Part shown: one piece after another, positions 52,854 through 61,476 of the stretch | How the letters are laid out: every line of letters begins with the position of its first letter | Numbering within the stretch: the stretch's first letter is position 1 | Origin: JABJPM01 sp964344655 | Lineage (GTDB): Archaea > Nanobdellota > Nanobdellia > SCGC-AAA011-G17 > PNOQ01 | Assembly: GCA_964344655.1 (NCBI GenBank) | Contig: CAYFOF010000002.1 | Coordinates: forward strand, 62,001-126,000 | Length of the DNA stretch: 64,000 bases | Direction of reading: 5' to 3' | Notes under the pieces: generated by a model | Seen by the model: only the letters and a program-made list of their open reading frames with translations | What the model was told of the DNA's origin: nothing | Databases searched by the model: none | Made by a program: the position numbers and the translations under genes

Positions 52854-53498
52854 TTACTCAATTTTTTTAACCAAATGTTGAGTCTCAACTTTGTGAGCTC
52901 CTTTTTCAGTTATAGTAAATATATCAATACCATCTCCAGTAGGCATATCTCTTTGAATTGCTGAATTAATTGCTTTTTTTGCCAATTCAATACCTTCTTT
53001 GACAGTCATATCTTTATTATACAATGTTTCTAAAACCCCATACGCAATAGGAGAACCAGAACCAGTTGAAACAAATTCACCCATTCTACTTAATGATCCA
53101 TCCACGCCAATATCATACAAATGGAATCCATGAGAATCTCTTCCACCCAATAAAAATGAAACTATTCCAGGAACCATACTAGGTTTCCTTATATTTTGGT
53201 AAAAAATATTCGCCAACATATTGGCAGTTTCTTTCATTGACGGTTTTTTTGCACTTCTAATTGTCTTTAAACTAATTTCAGCTCTTGATAATTTTAATAT
53301 TAATTGTGCATCAGAAACTAATCCAGCCATAGTAATCGCTGCATCATCATTTATCTTATGTACTTTATCTGTTTTATTATTTGCAACCAAATAACCAGCA
53401 CTTGCTCTCTTATCTGCTGCTAAAACAACACCATCTTTACATACAACACCTACAGTAGTAGTTCCCTTCTTAACCGATTTTTCAATATTCTCGTTCAT
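52854..53498 (-). CDS. psmB: Proteasome subunit beta
   Basis: 214 residues. A 12-residue propeptide ends in Gly12, and the catalytic Thr13 opens TTTVGVVCKDGVVLAADKRA, with the conserved Lys in DKRAS. DPTGDGID-type motif appears as MPTGDGIDIF. It forms the proteolytic inner rings of the 20S proteasome. It lies 14 bp upstream of fttA in the same direction. Confidence 0.95.
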   Translation of the reverse strand: MNENIEKSVKKGTTTVGVVCKDGVVLAADKRASAGYLVANNKTDKVHKINDDAAITMAGLVSDAQLILKLSRAEISLKTIRSAKKPSMKETANMLANIFYQNIRKPSMVPGIVSFLLGGRDSHGFHLYDIGVDGSLSRMGEFVSTGSGSPIAYGVLETLYNKDMTVKEGIELAKKAINSAIQRDMPTGDGIDIFTITEKGAHKVETQHLVKKIE

Positions 53499-53542
53499 TT
53501 AAATTAACCTCTCAGAATGAGTTATAGTTATATAAAAATAAC

Positions 53543-54613
53543 TTATTTATAAGCTTTTCTAAAAAAAGGAAATATACTAATTAGAGGAGCCATAGCAGGC
53601 AATCTTATATTTCTTTTTCCCGGTTTAACTCTCTTTTCAGAAGAAGGCATTTCCTCATCTGGCGTCGGAACATACACTAATCCAGGACCAATAACAAACT
53701 CATCAAAAACAGTTCCATCTGGATATCTTCCTTGTATTGTTAAAGAAGTTTCATCCCCAGTTATTGTAACATAATTATAAGTTGCTTCAGAATACTGTCT
53801 TGTCGCAAACGGATAATGATGATGTAAATCTAATCTATGTGGCACTCCACCAGATCCCCCAGTATTCAAATAATGAATCCCATTAATATAAAATCTCTCA
53901 TAAGCATGTATATGTCCGCCAAAAACAATATCTACTTCATGATCTATAAAGTATTGATCAAAATCTCTAACCCATATAGCGGCTCCACGACTTCCAGAAG
54001 TATATCCTGGTCTGTGCAACATAACAAATTTATATGTTTTACCTGAAAATTGATTTAATGTAGCATTCAGCCAATCTTTTTGTTCTTGTAATCCTGCAAC
54101 ATTAGCATCAGCGGAATCAGAATCCGCATCTAACACAATAAAAATATAATCATCTTCTTCAATATAATAATATTCCATATTTCCTAGTTTATCTGGTAAA
54201 TGTGGGAAATATTGCATATAATGTTCAACACCAATAGCAGCATCATGATTTCCAATCGTAGGATAATAAGGATAATTCTTTACTAAAACACCCGCAATTT
54301 CATGGAAAATGTTCCAATTATCTGGTCCACCCCATTGACCATGAACAACATCTCCAGTATTAATAATCATATCTGGTTGATATTCTAAAATTCTTTCAAC
54401 AATTTCGGTATGAATTGGTTTTGCAGGCTCATATCCTGCATGTGTATCACCATGCACAACAAAATGTATTCTACCATCAACAACATAAGGAGTAGGAGTA
54501 ATTCTTATTGGATCTCTAATATTTAGTTCTCCAATATCAATTCCTTCATAAGATTGAACTAAACTAATTCCAAAAATCAATACAATTACCCCATATAATA
54601 AATGTCTATTCAT
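53543..54613 (-). CDS. Secreted calcineurin-like (purple acid phosphatase-like) phosphoesterase
   Basis: 356 residues. Signal helix at 4-20, then metal motifs in order: VVHGDTHAGY, INTGDVVHG, TIGNHDA, LHRPGY and FGGHIHAYER. The C-terminus has a second hydrophobic stretch before KAYK. This set matches secreted phosphoesterases of the PAP-like group. Substrate unknown; it may scavenge phosphate outside the cell. Confidence 0.85.
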   Translation of the reverse strand: MNRHLLYGVIVLIFGISLVQSYEGIDIGELNIRDPIRITPTPYVVDGRIHFVVHGDTHAGYEPAKPIHTEIVERILEYQPDMIINTGDVVHGQWGGPDNWNIFHEIAGVLVKNYPYYPTIGNHDAAIGVEHYMQYFPHLPDKLGNMEYYYIEEDDYIFIVLDADSDSADANVAGLQEQKDWLNATLNQFSGKTYKFVMLHRPGYTSGSRGAAIWVRDFDQYFIDHEVDIVFGGHIHAYERFYINGIHYLNTGGSGGVPHRLDLHHHYPFATRQYSEATYNYVTITGDETSLTIQGRYPDGTVFDEFVIGPGLVYVPTPDEEMPSSEKRVKPGKRNIRLPAMAPLISIFPFFRKAYK

Positions 54614-54627
54614 AATATTATTGAATT

Positions 54628-54752
54628 TAATCTATTTATAAAACTTACTTCTTTCTGTAAATTCTTCCATGAACATAAAAAGAAATCCCAACAACAAGTA
54701 TTGTCAATCCAAAAACAACCCAAACTCCACCCATTGCATAACTAGGAGATAA
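54628..54752. repeat. 125-bp perfect repeat, copy 1
   Basis: Identical to 56966-57090 in every base by eye. It covers the last codons of Cys-rich protein A, its stop, and the following TATA-like TTTATAAA region. Synonymous sites are also identical, so the duplication or conversion is recent. Confidence 0.85.
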
Positions 54753-55643
54753 CAATATTTTTTCAACCCCTTGGTATTCATTTATTTGGGCAGCAGATTT
54801 TTGCACTCCATTCTCTTCGCTTTCATCAATTACAAACTGTTCAACCCCAATTATAGATGTACTTTCCTGAACAATATCATTTACATCATTGTCAGAAGAA
54901 TCTCCAGAAGTTCCACTATAATCTGGAACACAACAAATTAACCCATGTCCATAACTAGTTTCACACTTTCTGTCATATCCAATATCACCATAATGAGAAT
55001 ATCCACTCAAACAACTATCAGTACAAACCCCGTTTACACTTGCACAATTATCTTGTACAGTAGCTCCACTGGGACTATCATCTGCATAATTTTCACACCC
55101 ACTAGTGTCATAAGCACAATTACTATTACAACTTATACTTCCAGTATCATGACCAAAATCACTACAACTTTTACTAATTGCAGAACCATCACATTCTTCT
55201 CCAGAATCTACTACACCATTCCCACATAATTCTTCAACACATTCGTTACTCTCACAAGTACTTCCCGCATCACAACCACAATCATCACAACAATTGCTTG
55301 AATCTTCATCTCCTTCACACAAACCATCTCCACAAGTTGCACTCTCACAAGCACCCAAACCCGTAGCTCCACCCTCTTCATTACAATGTGGAGTATCACC
55401 AGGACAGCCACAAATAGTACACGCAGAAACTAAAGTACAAACACCAGCATCTTCTTCGCAATAAATTGGTTCATTCCCATCAACACAAGAGTTTGCTGGA
55501 GTACCATCTCCACACTCAGTACACCCATCGCCACCATCTATTGCACCACCAGCCTTACCAGTAAATACATTTCCAAAATTAGTAAACATCAATACACTAA
55601 CTAAAAACAAAGATACTAAAATAAACACATCTCTTTCTTTCAT
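54645..55643 (-). CDS. Cys-rich surface protein A of a three-gene family, 332 aa
   Basis: Signal helix at 6-20, TGKA at 28-31, then repeated Cys modules: GDGLCEGDEDSSNCCDDCGC, CGNGVVDSGEECDGSAIS and a late NGVCTDSCLSGYSHYGD, then LICCVPDYS. The C-terminal helix (AMGGVWVVFGLTILVVGISF) ends YRKK. It resembles Cys-rich modules of bacterial and DPANN surface proteins. Its C-terminal 33 codons are identical in DNA to those of protein C. Confidence 0.75.
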   Translation of the reverse strand: MKERDVFILVSLFLVSVLMFTNFGNVFTGKAGGAIDGGDGCTECGDGTPANSCVDGNEPIYCEEDAGVCTLVSACTICGCPGDTPHCNEEGGATGLGACESATCGDGLCEGDEDSSNCCDDCGCDAGSTCESNECVEELCGNGVVDSGEECDGSAISKSCSDFGHDTGSISCNSNCAYDTSGCENYADDSPSGATVQDNCASVNGVCTDSCLSGYSHYGDIGYDRKCETSYGHGLICCVPDYSGTSGDSSDNDVNDIVQESTSIIGVEQFVIDESEENGVQKSAAQINEYQGVEKILLSPSYAMGGVWVVFGLTILVVGISFYVHGRIYRKK

Positions 55644-55674
55644 AAAGATAAAATGAGCTTTTTATTTATAAAGT

Positions 55675-56961
55675 TTACTTTCTATTTTTAAAGTCTCTAA
55701 CAACATAAGTAAACATAAACACTAAACATCCAAAAATAACACCCACAAAAACTAAAAATTCTTCTAAACTATATTCTTCAACTTCTGTTCTAGGTGAAAA
55801 TGATGGGATTTCAAAATAAACTTCTTTTGAACCTTCTATTTCATTTTTCATTAATCCATTAATTGAGGGATCAACATACTCTTCAACATTAATATTAAAT
55901 GTACTTAATCTTATGTCAGATGCAGTAACAATAATATCGATAACTCCATCCCCGTCTAAATCAATCTCCCTAGGAATTCCATCATACAATCTAACATTTA
56001 TCGGATCAGAATAAATAATTACATCCACATACCCTCTTGAACCAGAAACACTATCTATTTCTATTCTATGTTCTTCCATTTGATTACTATCTGAATTTTG
56101 AGTTATATCAAAAGTTATTTCATCATTCCTTCTCAAACCATCCCAATTAAAAGAACTATAACTAGTTTGTATTTGATCATTAATCTCCACTTCATTCTCT
56201 ACGATAACAGCATCATCTGCGCTATAAGACTCGCCAGACGGCCCAGAACTAATTTTAGAACACTGTCCATCACTTTGACAAGAAAATTCAGAACCACAAG
56301 GACAACTTGCACAATCATTAACCAAATTTCCATCAGCATCACAATATTGAGGAGCATTTCCTGCCACACAATTACTTACTCCAGTTCCATCTGAACAAGT
56401 ACTTGGAGCCGGAGCAACACAACCACCAGAACCTAAAACAACTTCACAAATTAAACCTGCAGAACATGCTGGAGCCCCAGTTATATTTTCACAATCTGCT
56501 GGACAACCATTACAAGTTTCTTCTCCAGCATCACAAGTTCCATCACCACAATATCCAGTACAAGAAGAATTATCAAATTCACAAGAAGAACAAGCTAAAG
56601 TTCCACCATAAAAACCAACATCAGTACAATCATTTCCCCCCAATAAAGCACCATCACACGATTCACCCGGATCTAACAAAGAATCTCCACAATAATTTAA
56701 AGTCCTACAACAAACTCCTGGAGCTACACAAGTTCCACCAGCAGCATACAATTCAGTCTGACCAACACAATTATTATCTATACAAGTTTCCCAAGCAGCA
56801 TCTTCACACGTGGCTCCTCCGCCACCCGCCATTCCTGTATATCCATCATATTTTTCTGAAATTGATAAAAATACAAAACTACTAACAACAATAAAACCAA
56901 TCAAATAAAATACAAAATATCTACTCATAAAGAAATTATCCCTCTTCATGTGATAAATCAT
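55675..56961 (-). CDS. Cys-rich surface protein B, 428 aa
   Basis: Signal helix at about 14-32, TGMA at 42-45, many Cys modules (CGDSLLDPGESCDG, CGDGTCDAGEETCNGCPADC), a middle region rich in Asp and Asn with a calcium-like loop (DLDGDGVIDIIV), and a C-terminal anchor helix of its own. It shares the first modules with protein C (GCPADCENITGAPAC versus SCPSDCEGVTGAPAC) but not its anchor. Confidence 0.75.
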   Translation of the reverse strand: MIYHMKRDNFFMSRYFVFYLIGFIVVSSFVFLSISEKYDGYTGMAGGGGATCEDAAWETCIDNNCVGQTELYAAGGTCVAPGVCCRTLNYCGDSLLDPGESCDGALLGGNDCTDVGFYGGTLACSSCEFDNSSCTGYCGDGTCDAGEETCNGCPADCENITGAPACSAGLICEVVLGSGGCVAPAPSTCSDGTGVSNCVAGNAPQYCDADGNLVNDCASCPCGSEFSCQSDGQCSKISSGPSGESYSADDAVIVENEVEINDQIQTSYSSFNWDGLRRNDEITFDITQNSDSNQMEEHRIEIDSVSGSRGYVDVIIYSDPINVRLYDGIPREIDLDGDGVIDIIVTASDIRLSTFNINVEEYVDPSINGLMKNEIEGSKEVYFEIPSFSPRTEVEEYSLEEFLVFVGVIFGCLVFMFTYVVRDFKNRK

Positions 56962-56965
56962 AGCA

Positions 56966-57090
56966 TAATCTATTTATAAAACTTACTTCTTTCTGTAAAT
57001 TCTTCCATGAACATAAAAAGAAATCCCAACAACAAGTATTGTCAATCCAAAAACAACCCAAACTCCACCCATTGCATAACTAGGAGATAA
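56966..57090. repeat. 125-bp perfect repeat, copy 2
   Basis: Same sequence as 54628-54752, at the end of Cys-rich protein C. The match stops abruptly on both sides: the coding sequences diverge at codon level just before the anchor. Confidence 0.85.
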
Positions 57091-58140
57091 TAAAATTCCT
57101 TGAAAACCTTTTTGCACATCTGGATTTATTGGAGAAGTTTGTATATTTTCTTCATCAATAACATAATCTTCAACACTTCTTACACTTCCACTAATTCCTT
57201 CACTCTCTTCATTAGTTGATGAGCTTTCTTCACCAGGAACACTATAGCTTGGAACACAACAAATTAATCCAGTTCCATAACTCATTTCACACTTCCTATC
57301 AAAATTTATATCCCCATAATGAACAAAACCATTAGCACATTCATCAGAACATACTCCATTAACATCTACACAAGTTACCGGATTAGATACAATGATAGAA
57401 TCTTCATCATCGTTTGTTGTTTCTTCCTCAACTGCATTACTACATCCACTAGTATCAAAAGATAAACAATCTGAATTACAACTTAAACTTCCTGATAAAA
57501 AACCTTGAGTTACGCATGTTTTTGAATTTAAATCACTCCCATCACAGACTTCTGTTCCATCAATTACATTATTTCCACAAGCAGAGGGAGCTTCAACAAC
57601 TGAACAAGTTCCAGAGCCCAAAATCACTTCACATATTTGATTAGAAGCACAAGCCGGAGCACCAGTCACACCCTCACAATCACTAGGACATGAAGAACAA
57701 GTTTCATCAGCATCACAAGTTCCATCACCACAAGAAGAACCTTCTACCGAAGCTAATTGGCAATTACTATCACAATAGCTACAAGACAATCCGGGACTAG
57801 GAGTACAAACTTCTCCATTATTTTCTCCACTATCGCATTCTTCGCCCGCATCTACATTTCCATCCCCACAATAAGAAATCTCTTCACAACAAATATCTGG
57901 AGCTATACAAGTTCCCGAAGCAGGCTGTTGATTTGCTTGACTACAAGTAGGATCACAAAAAGCAGGAGCATCACAACTAGTTCCTGCCATCCCAGTAATT
58001 AATCTAAAATCATACACTAAATATCCAACAACATTACTTAAATCATAATTAATTTCATCTAAAGAAAATGAAGAAACATATGGACTAATAAACAAAATAG
58101 AGGCAAAAACAACCAAAACCAAAAATATCTGTCCTTTCAC
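56983..58140 (-). CDS. Cys-rich surface protein C, 385 aa
   Basis: Signal helix, TGMA at 49-52, Cys modules (CGDGNVDAGEECDSGENN, CGDGTCDADETCSSCPSDC, CGNNVIDGTEVCDGSD), a NGVCSDECANGFVHYGD module like that of protein A, and the same anchor helix as protein A. It is thus a mosaic between proteins A and B. Likely disulfide-bonded outside the membrane. Confidence 0.75.
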   Translation of the reverse strand: MKGQIFLVLVVFASILFISPYVSSFSLDEINYDLSNVVGYLVYDFRLITGMAGTSCDAPAFCDPTCSQANQQPASGTCIAPDICCEEISYCGDGNVDAGEECDSGENNGEVCTPSPGLSCSYCDSNCQLASVEGSSCGDGTCDADETCSSCPSDCEGVTGAPACASNQICEVILGSGTCSVVEAPSACGNNVIDGTEVCDGSDLNSKTCVTQGFLSGSLSCNSDCLSFDTSGCSNAVEEETTNDDEDSIIVSNPVTCVDVNGVCSDECANGFVHYGDINFDRKCEMSYGTGLICCVPSYSVPGEESSSTNEESEGISGSVRSVEDYVIDEENIQTSPINPDVQKGFQGILLSPSYAMGGVWVVFGLTILVVGISFYVHGRIYRKK

Positions 58141-58189
58141 TTAATATCACCTACTAACTAAAATATGTATTTTATTTTTATAAATGTTT

Positions 58190-59989
58190 TCATCTACCAG
58201 ATGAAGGAATCATAAACACATTCGGATAAGAAATTCCTCTTTTATCATTACATGCCCCATTACTACAACCATAAGGGCAAGAATAATCAGCATAAACAAT
58301 ATCATTCTCGCTACAAGAATATTGTCTTAAGGAAGTCCTTCCAATACATTCATCTTCTTCACTTCCAAAAATCCCATTATAATTAGAAACAAATCCTTTT
58401 ATTTTTAAGTTATCAAATTCATCACTATCTACACACCCCATAGATTGATAATTAACCTCAACATAATTGGCAGAATCTGTAACTCCATCAAATCTATCAA
58501 CCGCTCTAACCTTAAATAAATAATCTCCCCAATCTAAAACTTCACTATTTGTAACATCATACGCTTCAATAAATTCATCAAAAAATCCATCTACCGCAGA
58601 ACCATTATCCCAATCTCCATCATTAATATTAAATTCTACATTGAAAATTTTATTTATTGAAACATCAGAATAGTATGGATTAGGAGAAACATAAACATCA
58701 GACATTGCATCTCCTAAAATTGAAAAAGACTTTCCACTTTTACCAGCATAAGTATTAGTTACAACAGGCTCAAAATCTACTATATCTAAAATTCCATCAC
58801 TATCACTATCGACCCAACCAATTTGCCCTCTCGCATATTCATCGATTGAATTAGTAGAAAATGGGCCAACAACAGACTTCATAATAGAATCTTCGCTCAA
58901 AATACACCCATTTATGCAATTTTGATTTTGATAATTTAAATATCCTGTAGTATCAGTACAAAGACAAGATCCGTATTGATCTACTGCACCAAAAATATGT
59001 CCAAATTCATGGGCCAAAACAGCATCCATATTAGAGATACCATAAAATTCATTATCATAAGTCATAACAGAATACGGTCCACCCCCATCTAAATTAGCAT
59101 AAGAAAAGGCAAAAAATCCATCTGCAAACTTCCCATCAACATCATTACTTGAATCAACAACAAAAAGCACAAATCCCCAATCTGTATCTTTCAAAGATTT
59201 TTGATCATTTACTAAATCATAAATACTATCTACATATCCCCCAGTAAATGGATAACCCATACTTTCCATTGCTTGTACAATCCAATAATCAATATGGTTA
59301 GATTCAATTGGCTCATTAACAACACTCACTTGATCATTCCAATCATAAACAAAAGTTAAATGAGCATCAGGATTATTAGAACTCCACCAATCTAAACCAT
59401 TCATAACTTCAGCATGAACTTCAGCAATTTCTGCACCAGTCCAATCTTCTGAACCACCAACACTTTCAGGCAAAATAACAGAAACACTAACATCTCCAAT
59501 CATATATAAACTAGTATCTGTAGCTAAAGCGCCTTGAGGCAAAGCTTTTTCAGCATTGTATTTTTCTTTAGTAAAATCTCCAATAAGCGGATCATCTTTA
59601 AACGAAACAACATCATTCATAATTGGTTCTAAACTATCATCAAAAACTCTTTCAGAAATAGGCAATTCCTTCCATTCTAAATTTTTTTCCCAAGCGTAAT
59701 AAATATTTTCTAAACCTTTTGGAGCATTATCTCCAGAATAATAAACTTTAGAAGTTTTATACGTAGAAGGTATTTTTCCAATCAAAACTTTATCTTCAAA
59801 AAATATATGATTAATTTTTCCACCAGAAGCTTCAATTTCGTTTCTTGCTTGATTAATATCTTTAGCAACAACAAAACCATCAACCAATTTTACTGGCGCT
59901 TTATCAATTTGAGCAGAACATCCAGACAAAGACATAATTACAACTAAAAACATTACAGAAAATATTGTATTTATCTTTGCTTTTAACAT
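58190..59989 (-). CDS. Secreted metalloprotease with lipobox, candidate lipoprotein
   Basis: 599 residues. The signal peptide ends in LSGC (21-24), a bacterial-type lipobox with Cys24 as the lipid-bearing residue. AHEFGHIFGAVDQY (near residue 325) is a metzincin-like HExxHxxGxxD zinc site; a Met-turn-like DSIMKSV follows. The C-terminal part has two Cys pairs. It should cleave proteins outside the cell. Together with lgt at 2587 it suggests a working lipidation route. Confidence 0.85.
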   Translation of the reverse strand: MLKAKINTIFSVMFLVVIMSLSGCSAQIDKAPVKLVDGFVVAKDINQARNEIEASGGKINHIFFEDKVLIGKIPSTYKTSKVYYSGDNAPKGLENIYYAWEKNLEWKELPISERVFDDSLEPIMNDVVSFKDDPLIGDFTKEKYNAEKALPQGALATDTSLYMIGDVSVSVILPESVGGSEDWTGAEIAEVHAEVMNGLDWWSSNNPDAHLTFVYDWNDQVSVVNEPIESNHIDYWIVQAMESMGYPFTGGYVDSIYDLVNDQKSLKDTDWGFVLFVVDSSNDVDGKFADGFFAFSYANLDGGGPYSVMTYDNEFYGISNMDAVLAHEFGHIFGAVDQYGSCLCTDTTGYLNYQNQNCINGCILSEDSIMKSVVGPFSTNSIDEYARGQIGWVDSDSDGILDIVDFEPVVTNTYAGKSGKSFSILGDAMSDVYVSPNPYYSDVSINKIFNVEFNINDGDWDNGSAVDGFFDEFIEAYDVTNSEVLDWGDYLFKVRAVDRFDGVTDSANYVEVNYQSMGCVDSDEFDNLKIKGFVSNYNGIFGSEEDECIGRTSLRQYSCSENDIVYADYSCPYGCSNGACNDKRGISYPNVFMIPSSGR

Positions 59990-60023
59990 AAAAAAATAAA
60001 ATAATAAAAGTTTAAATAATTAA

Positions 60024-60291
60024 CTAAAAAAGATGTAGAACCCTACTGGGCCTACAAATTCTTTTTTGAATTTCTTCAGAAGCTCGTTCATTATCTAATA
60101 CTTCATCTAACCTTCTCTCATCGGTAAAAAGATATAAACCATACCTCTCAGAATAAACAACTCTCTCAACTTTAGGAAAGCCAACGCCACGCAGAAATCT
60201 TATTTATTTTATAGTATACAGTATCTCTATAAAGTTTATTACTGTATCCTTCATTCTCTAAGTCTTGTTTTAATGTTTTTGTTTCTGCCAT
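60024..60291 (-). pseudogene. Frameshifted small gene
   Basis: From the ATG at 60291 the frame reads MAETKTLKQDLENEGYSNKL, then YRDTVYYKINKI and soon a stop. Removing one T from the ATTT after AAT-AAG restores an open frame: LRGVGFPKVERVVYSERYG then LYLFTDERRLDEVLDNERA, ending at 60024. The corrected product is about 88 residues. It may be a true pseudogene, a sequencing slip or programmed frameshifting. Family not recognised. Confidence 0.65.
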
Positions 60292-60353
60292 AACTATAGG
60301 TATTTAAATAACATTTAAAAATACTTGTATTAAAAACTTAATCAAAACGAAAA

Positions 60354-60590
60354 TTATCTATCCAAAACTTTTCTAACTTCTTTTTCTAATCCTTCCACAT
60401 CAAAATCTAAATGTTCTTGTACTTCTAAAGGAATTGTATCATTAAATTTAGGAAGATATTCCTCTAAAATAATTCTTGCCAAAGAACCTTTATATGGCGG
60501 AGTTCCATTCTTACGAAATTCTTTAGCTGCATGGAGAAGATCACCATAAGCTTTGAACATTTTTCCAAGTTGATTATAAGATACTTCCAT
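60354..60590 (-). CDS. Hypothetical protein, 78 aa
   Basis: Helical, soluble, no known motif. It stands alone between the frameshifted gene and the nucleotidyltransferase pair. Confidence 0.5.
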   Translation of the reverse strand: MEVSYNQLGKMFKAYGDLLHAAKEFRKNGTPPYKGSLARIILEEYLPKFNDTIPLEVQEHLDFDVEGLEKEVRKVLDR

Positions 60591-60643
60591 CTAATTTTGG
60601 GAATAAAGCAACACTTAAAAACTTACTTAAAAGGAAAAAATAA

Positions 60644-60835
60644 TCAACTTTCTTTTTTTATTTCCAAATACTCTTCTTTAGAAATATTAGAAGAAATTAA
60701 ACCAGAATTAATTAAAATATTCTGTTGTCTAGACCAATCTTCATCAGAATTATTTCTAACATATTCTGCCCATTTATCCACAAACGCTAGTCTTTCCTCA
60801 TTATTTTTTGAAATATCCATCCAAAACATCTCCAT
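60644..60835 (-). CDS. Small partner of the nucleotidyltransferase, 63 aa
   Basis: EERLAFVDKWAEYVRNNSDE then DWSRQQNILINSGL is the pattern of short proteins that accompany stand-alone nucleotidyltransferases. It starts inside the end of the 193-aa gene (35-bp overlap, or 20 bp from the second Met), so it is translationally coupled. Confidence 0.6.
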   Translation of the reverse strand: MEMFWMDISKNNEERLAFVDKWAEYVRNNSDEDWSRQQNILINSGLISSNISKEEYLEIKKES

Positions 60836-61382
60836 AATTTTTAATCAAATTCTCATCCAAATGACCCTTAGCAACATTTCGTATATGTCTTGCATCTTCA
60901 ATATCCTTTTGAGATTTTAAAACTTTTTCCTTAAAAACAATTTGTAATTCTAAATTAGATATAATAATTTCCTCATCCCTTAATTTAACATTAACACAAT
61001 TATCAAAAGCTAAATTATCAAAATTTGATTTAACAAACTTAAATTCTATATTAGGAATAACATTACCAACTTTTGCAAACCTTATCGCAGAATGATTTAA
61101 AACATGATCATAAATATCTTCCGTATCCTCAGTATTCAAACAATAAAAATCATTTTCTTCCAAGTCTTCTATAAATTTTTTAAAAACTTTAAGATCCATT
61201 TTAGGAACAAATAAATCTATATCCTCACTCATCCTAGATCTCCCCAATAAAATAGAGACATAACCACTAATAATCACATATTTTGTATATTTTTGTAAAA
61301 TTTTAGTAAACTCTATAGCAAATTTATCCAACTCAGATAACTCCCTATCTATTTTTATTAGATTTTTAGACATAAATTCCAT
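60801..61382 (-). CDS. Nucleotidyltransferase, AbiEii/MNT-like
   Basis: 193 residues. KYVIISGYVSILLGRSRMSE, then DIDLFVP is the pol-beta-type GG/GS-x(9-13)-D-x-D motif, with Tyr in place of the second Gly. The length and the small coupled partner resemble type IV or MNT-type toxin-antitoxin pairs. TATA (61404-61410) lies about 25 bp before the ATG. Toxicity is not shown. Confidence 0.7.
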   Translation of the reverse strand: MEFMSKNLIKIDRELSELDKFAIEFTKILQKYTKYVIISGYVSILLGRSRMSEDIDLFVPKMDLKVFKKFIEDLEENDFYCLNTEDTEDIYDHVLNHSAIRFAKVGNVIPNIEFKFVKSNFDNLAFDNCVNVKLRDEEIIISNLELQIVFKEKVLKSQKDIEDARHIRNVAKGHLDENLIKNYGDVLDGYFKK

Positions 61383-61425
61383 ATAATATTATAAGTTAAT
61401 AGAAATATAAACCTTTCTTTAGTCA

Positions 61426-61442
61426 TTGGCAAGCTGTCAAGC
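61426..61442 (+). repeat. 17-bp direct repeat, copy 2
   Basis: TTGGCAAGCTGTCAAGC, the same as 30407-30423. It lies between divergent promoters, about 35 bp before the Dph6-fusion ATG. Here the repeat could be an operator. Confidence 0.5.
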
Positions 61443-61476
61443 AAACACTTAAAAACCCCACTTTTTGAGAAAAACT

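Noticed and set aside
56403..56885. 160-codon His/Gln/Asn-rich open frame opposite Cys-rich protein B
   Set aside because: The odd composition comes from reading TGT/TGC and GGA-rich codons backwards; the minus-strand protein is the real one.
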